Below, in pieces: positions 24,701-37,511 of a stretch of DNA of 64,000 nucleotides (position 1 is its first letter; each line of letters opens with the position of its first letter). The stretch covers positions 124,001 through 188,000 of the forward strand of contig JAKNDB010000065.1 of assembly GCA_024305405.1 (NCBI GenBank), in the 5' to 3' direction. A model generated the notes under the pieces. It did not search any database. It was not told the origin of the DNA and saw nothing but the letters and a program-made list of their open reading frames with translations. The stretch is from Dirofilaria immitis (Eukaryota > Nematoda > Chromadorea > Rhabditida > Onchocercidae). Both the position numbers and the translations under genes were made by a program.

Positions 24701-27700
24701 AGTTTATTAATCTTACCACAGAGGTTAATTTATTTTGTTAAAAATATTTTCATAAATATTTTTGCTCGTGTATATGACCGTTTCATCAAATCTTCTGTAG
24801 ATTAGTCATTTTTATATTAGACTAATGTAAATTTTTATTTTTGCTCGTATATATGACCGTTTCATCAAATCTTCTGTAGACTAGTCATTTTTATATTAGA
24901 CTAATGTAAATTTTTATATCTTCACTTCTTTAAGACTTTGGTAGCTGACTTGTAATTTCCACATCCTTATACATTAAAACAATTTAGATAGAAAAATTTT
25001 AGCTATCGATTTTTTGAGAATGTTTTAAAGATGGATTTTCAGAGCCTTGAAACGTTTGGCTCGCCAGGGCGGAGTAAATTTAAATTATTTTGCTCCTGGT
25101 TTCCATCGTATGGCTAAAAGCAACAATCAAGTATGGAATTATCCTTGTCAACGTCCCTCTTTGATAACTGTTGGAGGTTTGTTAATTTTTTTCTTTTATG
25201 ATTTCAAATTAGAAGACATTCATAGTTGATAGTTATTAATCATAACAACTAGAAATTGTATGTTTTGCAGTGTTTATCCTTGTTTTATTTCATTACTTTG
25301 AATATCTCAAATGCGTGAGCTGAAAACTATGTTCGAAAAAATGAAATCCGTAAAGAGCTTTAATCTGTACAGAAAAGTGTTTTAGGAATAATTATATAAG
25401 CTTGGAATAATAATTTTATATATAAGATTCTATTATTTATTATCTTTTTAACTGATCATTTCTTAATTGCAGATACTTAGTGTTACGTGCTCAGTCATAC
25501 CATTCGATTGCTCTGCATCTTCGAGTACTCTATGCATGCATTCGATGGGCTGATATGCATCGTGAACCGGATGAAGTTTCTTTTCAGTTTTCTTTTAAAT
25601 CAAGAGAAAAAGCCATCATAACTTTAAGATCTCTTAATAATAATAATTTACAGAAAGATGTAGATAATCTTAGATGTTACATGTGTAAAGTAGATTTCAG
25701 TGTTGTCTTCAATAGAGCGATGTAATTATTTGTATTTCTGGAGTATTTATTGCAATGGATTGTTTGATAGGAGCTGTTTTTATATAGATTGTAGCTGATT
25801 TCTCTTCTGATTACTTTACCAAACAATATTTTTTATAGGATTTTCACTTTACTAAACAATCTTTTTTATAGGATTTTCGCGTTACAGTTCATCTTGCGGA
25901 TCATGATGAAGTACGTACAGTGATTGCTCATAAGGAGTATCCACCAGATGGTATGTATGAGCAATATAAACTTAGTATAGAACTTGTTCCTCTGGATGAC
26001 AATATTGAGCCGGATGACGTTAATGAAGGTTTAGGATGTGCGGCATATCATCCATCAAAATCGCTTGAGAAAAGTGAGTTTAATTCATGAATGAACTTAC
26101 TTACTTATTCATTTCTTAGGAAAATGCTTAATTTGCAAAATCGGACGGAGGACTAGTGTTACTACAATATACACAATCTAGTAGTATGCTGGTGATGAAA
26201 AATCATAGCTCCTTAATTTTTCTGGATCTGTTGATGAAGGCATCCTCCATCATTTTTGATCATTGAATATTTCGATCGCCTTCATTAAAATAATAATCTC
26301 ACGATTTATTTCAGCTTTGCGTAAAAGAAAAGCAACAAAGGCAGATCAGAAAACGGAGCGATAAGGAAGGACCATGTGAAAGTGATTGAGCGATGGATTG
26401 ATGGTGTTGAACTGAAGCCCTGGGAAATAGCAAATTATTGGAAGAATATAGAAAATAGAACAAAGCGTGGTTTGGCTACACCACTGGTCGTAACAGGTTC
26501 TTGTCAAATTTTTTGACATTGTTGAGATTTTGTCACTTTTTTATCCTGTTTGATTTTTCGTTATTTCCTTTGATTTTACAAAATACTTAGAACTATTTAG
26601 TTAAGGTATATTTGTTATCATTTATTCGCTGAGTTCACAGATATGATTGATTTTTTCAGTTTCAGAAAAGAAGTAAAGCAGTTCAAGCGGCTTAGTAACT
26701 CAGTGCATAACTTTAAGAAATAATTCTGTCGCGAATTATATTTTTATTTTGTTTTCAGTGGGTAATCGATTTCCTACACCAGTTGTGAAACATTATGAGC
26801 CGGCGTCAGTTCATCCTAACCGCATATCTGCTGAAAGGCGTCATCCACAGCCGAAACGTATGCCGGATTATGATTATGATGTAAAGGACGATGAGGATGA
26901 AGATGATGATGATGATGATGATGATGAATATATCGACGTCGAAACTTTACCAAATATTGCTGAGGCGAAATCAATTTCAAGTTTAGAACCAAAAGTGAAG
27001 GTTCCACGATTATCAGAACCGAGACCAGAAAGGCAATTTACTAGAAGGTGATTACGAAATTATTCAATGAGTGAAAGAAAATCTATATTTCTCTGAAAAT
27101 GAGAAGGTTGTCACCTAATTTCCTTTGGTAAAAAAAAAGAAAACATATTATTAAAAGATAGAGAATATTCATTTGAGGCATAACCTTTGACTTGTAGGAT
27201 TTTGACACATTAGGTTTTCCTAAAGTTAGCTTGATTTAGTGGTGTAATGTCATTTTTAAATTGTAGTCCATACAAAGCGCAGTGGCAAAATCCAAGTGTG
27301 CATCGTCAATGTGAACAAGTGGCTAGACGACCAGGCGAACTGCTGGGAGGAGGAAAATATACTATGTTTCAAGTTAGAGTTTCTTTAAAAGAATAAGGTT
27401 TAGGAAAAACAGAAGAATAAATGCAATAGGCAAGAGTGATAAGAGACTTTCCGATTTAGAAAATATTAGGATAGATTTTGGTTTTTGTAAAGTGTAAGGC
27501 ATTATTGGATTCAGCTGCTCCAAAGTTTATGGTTTATTTGACTTATATAATATTTGGAGTAAACAATTTAGAAGCCAGATGTATTTGACCTATATAATAT
27601 TTGGGGAGAACAATTTAGAAGCCGGATGGTACATTGTGTCGTGTAATGGTATATCAGAACCGCTCAACGGAAGGGACCAGGACAACTAATGCTCCAAGAT

Positions 27701-30700
27701 CTGTTCGTCCTCCAACATTGATAACTTCTCAGTCAAAAGTTGGAAACTATCAGCATGAATCGTTGCGAATACCAGTTACTCGAAGAGTTGTATCAGTTCC
27801 AAGTTCCAGCCATGGATCTCCTGTGGTTGGTTTAAGCAGTGACTTGTTATTTTTTTCTATGAATTTATATTTCTTATGTGTAGTTATAAAACCCTCTGTG
27901 AATACAAGAACCCATAAAGTAATAGCCTAATATTGGTATGGTGCAAATTTCCTTTGATATGTTTGGGTATTAGCTTTTTTATAAGTTTCAGGCCCCGATC
28001 GGGAAAAGGTTGCTGTTGATTCGTCGAAGTGATGGCACGACGCAGTATTTGCGACCAGTTACTAGTAGTGCAAGTACACCTGGTGCTTATCGAACGGTTC
28101 GTACAACGCAGGTATATATTCGTCTCTTTTGTTATGTACTTTATTGTAAATTATTTTTCAGTCCTTTTCTCTAAAAAAAAAAATATTCAGCCTTTTTGTC
28201 TTTATTGTTCTTGTTTCTGTTGATCTCTCCCATTACAGTTGAGAATTCGTGCTATTTTTGGCCCAGTAATTCTATTTCTGATATGTAATATCTTACTATA
28301 GGATTCTGTTTTGGGGTCTGATGATGCACGCCGTACAGAATTAGAAAATATAAAAAATGGGAGCAAAAAAAAATTTGATGAAGTAATTAGAGAAAATGAA
28401 AAAAGGTATTCTGGAATGGATTTGTTGTCCTTATATGTTGTCTCCAAGCTCCGCTGGAACCGCTGAAATTATTATAATTTTAGGCCGGTGGTGCAACAAT
28501 AAGTGATATTCGTGGCCTTTCAACAAGTACAGTATATTTTGTGGCTTTTTATAGATAGGATAGGTTTCTCTGATATTTATATTATGCTTTATAGTTGTTC
28601 CTATTCGTCAAATGCACATTAAAATATTCGTCAGATGAACATTAAAATATTAGTTCCATTTTACGTTTCTTTTTATAGGTTCCTCTTTTGTCCGTCCAGT
28701 TGGTCCTGCTCGAAATATTGCCACCGCTAATCAGTCAATAGGGAGAATAGTACGATTACCTGCGGTAAGTACTGGTGGTCAAATAATTTAATTAATATGC
28801 AGACTTAATATCAATATATAAGCTAACAAGGCAAGATTAGATTCGAGCTGTCAAATATTATGAAGAGAAAAGGTGATAAATATAGTTGTATGATATGTCA
28901 AAAAGAAATTGAATGATCAAGCTGGAACATGACTCGGTAATTAATGCAAGAAAAAAACTGTAGCTACTCGATAACTTTTTTGATAGTAGTAATGTCTGTT
29001 GATTTTTTGATAATAACTTTTTAGCATTCTGTATTTGTTCTTTGTTCTAGTTTATTTCAGAATGCTTTTATTTCATTTACAGCGAACAGTAGCACTGGTA
29101 AATCAATCACCCGCTACCGGAAATCAAGCTTCGTCTGCAATACGAATTGGCCGAATGCAACCGGTAAATAATAGTAAATAATAAACCGGTAAATAATAGC
29201 AGTGTTCAACACCAGCAACAGCTGCTCATAATTATGCATTCCAACTAGTTCATACTCAATACTGCTAATTAACTTTACTAGAAATATTTTGGTTTAATTA
29301 TTTTTTTAATGAGGATTTTAGTAATATCAGGAAACAAGGAATAGTATTTCATAAATTAATGTGAACGAATTAAATTCAGAATTCAATTTGAATGTTTTAC
29401 AGAACATAAAGCGAAGAGTGGATGGTGATGAAGTGCTGAGCAGCGATCAGTCTGCTGGTCCGGTTGCAACACATATGGACGAAGAATATCGTTTATTGAC
29501 AGAAAGAGGACTACGATCTTCTGGAAGACCACTTGGACCCGCTCCAAATTCTGGGTAGATCATTCTACTTCATTTATATTGCTTTAATTTCAAATTTCTT
29601 AAAAAATATATTGTTTCGGAATCGATTAAGCAAGTGGTGATTAGTTTATTATGCATGCAGGCGCAATATTAATTCGAATTAAATTTGTTAAATTACAAAT
29701 TTTTAAAATATATTTACTGTTAGAGATGAACGTGTTCTTAGCAGTACAAGACCAACTGTAACAGTTCAACCGCGACAAGGTTTAACAGCGGTGGTACATT
29801 CATCTCTCGAGCAACAGACATCATCAGGTCAAACATTTGGTGACAATGATCCCATGGTAAGTAAATGAATAATTTCTTTACTTTTCCAGAGAGATCAAGA
29901 AGTTAACAATAACTTCAATGGTCATAATTTTATCGGCGCGATTCGAGAAATTATAGATCTCTAATGGATTTTTTCAGATTATTGTCATCCTAAGTGTTGA
30001 GTTTCAGATAAGCGATGGTTACTACAATTATGATGACCTGCAAGCTTATAGCGGGATTTGATAGCTTTACATTAGTGATATATTGGTTTATGGATCTCTC
30101 ATATGCGCTAGAACAAGTGATTAGAGATCAGAAACTATGATTTCAGAGTGTCCGAAAATCCCGAAAAGAGGGAATAAAAATTCCATTAAGCGAGTAGATG
30201 AAAAATTGAAATTAAATTTCAAATTGAGCGTGAAATTAAAGCGGACAAAAATAGCAATGGAAATGGTAATATACCAAATCGTTAGATGAAATAATAGGAT
30301 CACCTTATTATTTCTTCCAAGTTGGACCATTGGTTGATTCAGGATTGTTGCTTCGTGCTTTTGTTACATTTCAGATAATTTTTCATAAATTGCTATGATC
30401 GTGTGACTTTATATTATATTTTCGCTTGTTGGACTTTATAATGTTTTGTATACACTAGAATTTGAATAATATCGAAAATAGTGGGCTAAGGATCAGACGA
30501 TTTGACATAATTATACCGTTATTGATTTATTCTTTTATATTACTAATACCTCTGACGAGTATTTTGATCTTATGTTGAGACATTCGCATCATATTCCATT
30601 GCTGATGCAAATTTTCCTTCATATCAATTTTTCTCATCTGCTGTAGTTTTATATTTAGGTATTTTTCAATATTCTTTTCCTCTATAAGCATCTGTCATTC

Positions 30701-33700
30701 TTACCTCGCGATCAGTTAATTTCTTCTTGTCACGTCGTCTGAACAGTGCTCGAAACAATAGGAAGCCAAATCTTTGTTTTGTTAACATATTGACTTTGAG
30801 AAATTGTAATTTCATTATTCTTTTATATATGGATGATTTGTAACAGATTACGCATAGTTCTACGTAACTTTGTGTTTCAATTTTTAGTATTTGGATAGCA
30901 GCCGGCTTAAATTGATGTTTGGTTTCGGTTACCATCTCTATATTTTTCATGTTACTATTTTTGTGTATAAAATAAAATATTCTGGAAATAATATTGGGTC
31001 GTTTGCAGGTCACACGATCATGCATTGTGGTATGAAAAATTGTCCATTTAGATGACTTGTTTTCCATAATAGATTAGAAAATAGACAAAATGGGTCAATC
31101 AGAAACTACCAAAGTCCAATTTCCAGGCTAGTTCCGGATCTTCTACAACTAGTGGTGGTAGATACGCGAATATGGTACGAAAGGCAGAAGCCAGGCCAGC
31201 AGGGTACGGGTTTCCCAGATTTTTTCATTTAGCTGAACAATACCATTGGGACGTTGAGGTCTGTTCATTTCAATAAGTTTGAAATTTGCAGAAATCCTTC
31301 CATTTGTTTCTTTGAAGTTTTTTTAAAAAAGGAAACCCAATTAAGTATAGATTACGAAGAAAATAAAATAATGTTGCGCTCTTAGGGTTGCTGGACGAGG
31401 GCGTCCTGGCGCCGCTGAAGTGGTTCGAATGGAATATCACAGATGCGGTAAATTGTTGATTGTTTTTGAAATTTCTTTGTGCTTTCGTTGAAATTATCTT
31501 CCATTTTTTTCAAGTTTGGGAAGGAAATACATTGCCATGGCTATATTCTAGCAATATTTTGGTTTCAATTGATTTTCACAAAACATTTGATGAATACCGT
31601 TGGTAACTAGTTTGTTGTGAAAAAACTCGCAGTTACGGTCTTCATACTATAATAATTATCAGTACGCCACAGTATATTAGTGGTTTTATTACATTAGTAT
31701 GATTAGTATTCATAATAACCTTTTAATTGACTAGAGAAATGGTCATATGATGCAATCTATTTATTCATAGTTAAGAGTTTTTATCAGATCATTCTTACAA
31801 ATGATATTTTTAATTGCTGGAGTTTTTTGTTTCTCTAGTTACCAAATGATCTCTAATCGATTCCTTTAATGGTAATGCACGGATTAGAATGTTTCTAGAA
31901 TTGTGTCTATTATTTATCGCTAGAAACTATATATTGCATTTCGTGCACTAATTTCTTGACAGTTTCATCAGTGCTAATTAGAATTATTCTGTTGTTTTCT
32001 AAAACTATTGAATGTCTAAATGATTAACAAGGAATAAATGCGAAATCGTTACGCAGATAATTTCTTTAAATCAAAAAGAAATTTCGATATAGATATGAGC
32101 TTTAATTGGCTTCAGTACAATTATATGTAAAAGCTAGAATAAGTAGTGGGAAGTTTAAATGCTTATTGAAAATACTGAAAATTTATGATCGGGAAATTAT
32201 TATTACAAATAATTTGTCAAGTTAGAATTGTATACGTTTTTATTATTGATGGGCGTGATATATGAAGTGGTTTAAGATTTCGTAATTTGAAGGGTAGTCA
32301 GAGTATAAGATTCTAAATATCCTAATAAAAGCCTAATATTGAAGTATTTTGATTATAAAATAAATCAATTCCTAGCCAAACCAACTTGCAAATCGGTTTA
32401 CGTTGCTTTGATAAGATTATTTACGGACATGATTAAAGGATACATAACATTTTCTATAAATTTGATGTTAAGATAAATTACCTATACATGTAATGTTTAA
32501 TTGCAATAGCTTCGTAGAATGCTTGTGCTACTAACTATTTCTAATCAAGAAATTTTTTATGGATTGCTTTTTCAAATTAAAAAAAACTACCATTTTTATT
32601 GCTTGGTCGCCACAACTAACTAATGCTTGTAGTTGAAGGGTTCAGTTATTTTCGTTTATTCCTTTTGTTCCCAATGTTATTCTCTAAAGCTGTAAATTTT
32701 TCGTGCTTATTTTTACATTTCCAGTATCATCTTCATATGGAAGATCTCATTCATCTCAGTTGAACGAATTAGCAGATTTACCATCATGGATCGGACACAA
32801 TTATGCTAGTAGTCGTACTCATATGAAATATATTGGGACTGTTGATACCCGCTCGAATCTTTACATTCGTCCTTTTGAACAGGCTGATCAACGAGCTATA
32901 AAAGAGGTTTCTTTTCTTGTCACACAGTGCTTGTTTAAATTATATCCTCTCTTTTGCTTGTTCCCCACTATTTGTGATAAAAAGGTACTTTAAATCACTT
33001 TAAACTAAAACATCGGTTTGCTAAAATTTTATAAATAAAATTATAATACATTAAACTTTGGAAATAAAGAGCTTTTCTTTAAATTGAACTTCAACAAAGC
33101 TCTTTTAAATTTTTTTATATTTAATATATTTCCTCGTTTGCTTCAGATTGGTTCATTTTTCAGCTGCTTGATAATATAATAACAGAAGTGTGTATAATGG
33201 ATGCTGAGAATTATTGGCACAGACGTCATATTCATCGAGTTTTTGAAAAACGTCAAGAAGAAAGAAAGCGTCAAGAAATGCAACAAAGGTGTTATTTCAC
33301 TCTTTTACAACGCGAAAATTCGTTTTTTTAAATTGATGAGCTGGAAAAATAAACTATGCTTTGGAAAATGTCAGTTATTAATTTATAGCAATATAATTTT
33401 TTTATTTTGTTTTTTAAGTTTTGATTTTCTCATTTATTCTTATCACTGCATATATATCAGTAATAATCTTTCAATTTTCAGAGCATTGAAAATTGAACGA
33501 CTTTCAGCGAGGCAGTTTGAAATTGAGCTGGGTGAGCGCATTGAACGATTCAAGAGAGAAGTCAATAAAAGACGTCTTAAGTTAGAAGAGAGAGCAGAAA
33601 TGGAGGCGGGAATGATTGCGCCATGGCGCCGGCCTCGAAGTAGGCCTGGGAAGAGTGAGGCTTAAAAATTCATGGAAAATTGAGAGCGGTTTGAGAAGGG

Positions 33701-36700
33701 GAACAGAATTTTTGATTAATTAATTTCCTTAAATGTTTTTTCCGATTATCCTCATTTTGTTCTAAGGGATTGAAGTATTGCCTGTTATCATGCAGTTGTC
33801 GCCATATTATTATGATAAAATTTAGGAGATTTTAAATCTCAGGGTTCCAAATATTTAAATTTCTTATGAGTTTTATTTTCCTGAAGGAATTTTTTTTTAT
33901 ATTTTATTCTTCTAAAAGAATTTCTTATCATTTTTTCATGTAAATTTGTATGTTTTTCTAGGATCACGTGAAATTTTTACCGACCCAAGTGCACAATTGC
34001 AAACTGTAGCAGGAATGCCGATAGAACCGAGTACTATATCACTGGGTGGTGTAATACATTCTGACGAAATAGCATCGAGCAAAGTTTGTTGTAGTTGGGA
34101 TTATTCGAATTCTTTTGATCGAATCGCACAGATTTCTGATTTTGATTTCTTTAAATTAACTTTAGATAAATGAAAAATCAGTTATTCAACTTCCAAGTGA
34201 ATGCGATAGTGAGCAATGCCCAAAAATGTGGGATTAATACCAGATTTATCCATTCAACAACGATCACCGCAGTCATCTCCAAGGGATCATCCTTTGATGG
34301 ATTTGGCTCAGCAAGTAGAAGATTCCTCACAGCAGCGACGTAGTGAGCGAAGCAAGAAGAAAAAGAGTGTAAATTTTTAATTTTTTATATTTGATAGTAG
34401 TTTGGCCAGCAGGCTCGGTGATAGTGTTTAAGATCTGTCGATATTTTATTCGTTTCTGTAAAACTCTTTTTCATTTTTTTCTTATTTCACGTTGAGATAT
34501 AAAAATTCGAAAAATGGTAATAGAGAAAAAGATGGAATCCTTTGGTAATTTAATGAGAATATATTTTCTTTTTCACATATTCTATTAAAGCTAAATTTCT
34601 AGAATTATTGAATGGACTTCATAGAAGTTCGATTAAACTGTGATTTAAAGATTTTGTAATGAACTGATATGGCAAAAGTCGAATATTTTAAGTAGAAATT
34701 CCATCACTCTATCTTTAGAAAATTAGCACGGTACATGCATACTGCTTATTATTAATATTGTGTTTAATAATCGAACATTCTTAGTGAATATAAGCTCTTC
34801 CCTAGATTCCCTAGGTATTATAATCTCAATAGTTGCAGTGGGATGAAGGTTTCATCAAGACTGAACCAACTTCGATATCTCAGATATCAAGTAATGAAAT
34901 GAAATCAAGTGGGAAAACTCGGAAAGAGCAGCGTCGTGTCACACGTGGAAACACTCCTACAACGTCATCACGACCAAGAACTGCAAGTTCGGAATCTATT
35001 CCTGACATCGATATTACAAAACGTCACTGCAAATGCAATCAACCCTATGATCCGAAAAAAGTAAATTATAATTTATATCTCCATTTGGCTTATTGATGTT
35101 TTTATGATCTGCTTGTTTTGTAGTTTTGGAAATTTCTAAAAGTGCAAATCATGAAATTCATTTGTATTATTAATTTGAAATTAATAAATAATAGGTGTTG
35201 ATTATGATGACGATGAATGATGTCTCGCATGATAAGTCTGATTCATTATCTGGCTACAGTATGATAATTTTTACTAGACACTAGAAAATATATTTCCCTT
35301 GTGATAGTGATGAACATTAAATCAAAATTATTTCCCAAAATTATTTGGGAAAAGTTAAACATTTCATTAGCAAAGTAAGAGAAATAAGTAACTTTCAGTT
35401 CTAAGTTATTATTTTCAGATTTTATGTTGGCTGCGATTTATGCTATCAATGGTTCCATGGTAAATGTGTTGGTATATCGGAAAGAAAGTCAAAAAAATGA
35501 CAAGTTGGATATGTGATGATTGTGCTAAAGAGCGAAAAAGTTCAGAACAGGTTATTTCCGTTTTCTGTTATTCTAATCACATTTTTTCATTGCTGATGAA
35601 GGTTTTTTTTGTTCTGATTTTAAAGAAAATGATTTAGTTCCATGAAGATCAATCTTATTTGTTCATATTTTGATTCCATATGCTTCGGCTAGGTAAGTTG
35701 CTTATGTACAAGTTACGTTAGTTACATTATCCGTCTTGACTTTTTGTTTACTACAATTTAAGTAAATACAACAATTTACAAGTAAGCGGTAATGGTCAAG
35801 ATACTAAAATTGGAAATTTCCAAAAATTTTAAGCAATTTACGCCAGTATTTTTGGTTTTCTTGTTCTTGACGGTCAAAGTTGCTAACGTCATAACAAATT
35901 GATGGATTAATGTAGACGGTTGGCATTATGGATGTTTTTCAGAAAATCGGACCTTGCATTTCTCATGTTGCATCATTATTAATTTATTTATTTAATGTTT
36001 TAATATTTCTGGTATTCCATTGGTATTAATTGTTGATTATGTCGTTAAAATGACAGTCTATAATGATATTTGAATTGTTTAATGAAAGAAGAATCATTCT
36101 TCTGTTTTATAATTACGGATTCATTTTTCGTTTACTCTTTTAGGAGTTGTATTGTGTTTGTCAGACTCCATACAATGATTCGCAATTCTATGTTGGCTGT
36201 GATGGATGTGAAGGATGGTTCCACCCACAGTGTGTTGGTATAACTCAAGAGTATGTATTTTTAGTTCCCTGAAAAATACAAATCGTGTTTAATTTGGGAC
36301 TTTTCTTTTAGGTAGATATTTTCCTAAGAAAATAAGAGTGAATAATGAAAATACGAAGAAAGAGTTGGTGCAAATGTCCTTCGTTTCATTTTCGTCATTA
36401 TTCCATTTTTAAAAATTCTTTAAGTCATTTGAGCTATTGTTTTAAAGAGAATAATTAAGCCAAGAGAAATTTAATTTATGTATAGTTATGAATGTGTCGT
36501 CGATCGAAACAATGTTATTAAGAAATTAATTTCTAAAGATTAACTAATAATGAAATGGAATCCAGGGAAGCTGAGAAAGCGGCTGAGTATCTATGCCCGC
36601 AATGTGTACGAAATAAACAAATAGGTTGCGAATCGAGTGTCTCATCTTCATCGCTTATATTGATTGAGCGTCCTGATTTTGAGCTTCTTTGGCATGTCTT

Positions 36701-37511
36701 TGATAGTTTGAAGGATCATCGCACTAGTTGGCCTTTTCGAGAAGCAGTTGATCAAAAAGATCATCCAGATTATTACTCCATAATTAAAAAACCGATGGGT
36801 TGGTCATGAGAATTTTTAATTCATCGAGTTCATTTGTTAAGAGTGCAACTCGATTTTCAGTATCTTACTTTTCTCGTGATTATTTTCAATAGTGAAGAAA
36901 ATAGATCAATTCTGTGTTATAGTTGAAACCTATTATGAGTTACATAACTAAAATATTTGCAGATCTGAGCATTGTACAGGAGAAATTGGAACGTTATCAA
37001 TATCATAGCGTGAAGGAATTTACAGCTGATATCCTACAGATTTTTGAAAACGCTCGAATATTTAATGCTAAAGATTCGGCTATTTATCAATGCGCTGATA
37101 TTCTAGAAAAGCAGTTTCGTGAACGTATGATAGAAATTAAATCTGCGATAGAAACACGGACGAGTGATCAAAAAGAGGTTAGTGTGCTTAAATATTTGTT
37201 CGAAAAATAGGTGTGGAATGAAGTTAAAAGATTTAGGAGACACATTTAGTTCTGCAAATTTCAAAATGAAAAATATCAAAGATACCAGCATAATATTCGC
37301 ACGCAAAATATACCGAAAAGTATCAAAAGTACAAAAGTCTGCTGTGACGCTTCATGTGCAAATGCTGAAACTTTGGTTTCATTGAATTAGGAAAAAGTGT
37401 ATTAAATTTGGATGTTTCTTCGTATTTTTGTTCTTATGGCGATCATAAAGCTTATAGATGAGTTTAGTGAATTATAAAATATTTCAGAAAATTTCACCTA
37501 GAAAAAAGTAG
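18783..37511 (+). CDS. nurf-1: NURF-1 / BPTF (NURF301) chromatin-remodelling subunit, about 42 exons, about 2,200 aa
   Basis: This is the large subunit of the ISWI-containing NURF remodeller, which binds transcription factors and modified nucleosomes in the nucleus. The start (18783) gives an Arg/Gly-rich, AT-hook-like N-terminus (MPRGRPRGRGRALAGKAAA), followed by an acidic exon. The DDT domain spans 20060-20677 (SEDLLIDEKYLFDALE, LSPFLFEDFCAALS). PHD1 is at about 21060-21200 (CRECGKPGDVLLCDGCEACY). BPTF-type blocks follow: RYINQYSTNEYAKNP, WWNTLGHTRLIRIT, GGWLWKSKTFHRTFIP, LKRLARQGGVNLNYF, IRWADMHREPDE. PHD2 is at 34839-35550 (FYVGCDLCYQWFHGKCVGI) and PHD3 at 36144-36630 (LYCVCQTPYNDSQFYVGCD). 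The bromodomain is at 36640-37177 (WPFREAVDQKDHPDYYSIIKKPMD, IFENARIFNAKDSAIYQCA). The last exon, 37488-37511, encodes KISPRKK. Apparent one-base frame breaks occur near 22313, 26362, 34222, 35055 and 35491. The exon at 28302-28405 does not fit the phase of the next exon and may be alternative. Confidence 0.92.
24759..24917. repeat. 79-bp tandem duplication in a nurf-1 intron
   Basis: The block starting ttttttgctcgtgtatatg recurs 79 bases later with only a couple of differences. The first copy begins at the end of the intron's 5' part, just after the exon ending at 24723. Confidence 0.9.
25812..25877 (+). repeat. 33-bp tandem duplication of a 3' splice site in nurf-1
   Basis: The segment containing aaacaat, a T-run and ataggattttc occurs twice, 33 bases apart, so two candidate acceptors precede the exon at 25872. 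Use of the upstream acceptor would read DFHFTKQSFL and then stop, so only the downstream one fits the protein. Confidence 0.85.
27535..27629. repeat. 47-bp tandem duplication in a nurf-1 intron
   Basis: tatttgac followed by tatataatatttgg and acaatttagaagcc occurs at 27535 and again at 27582, with a few substitutions. Confidence 0.85.

Noticed and set aside
26816..27007. Minus-strand frame with poly-His
   Set aside because: It is the complement of the Asp-rich (gat)n part of a nurf-1 exon.
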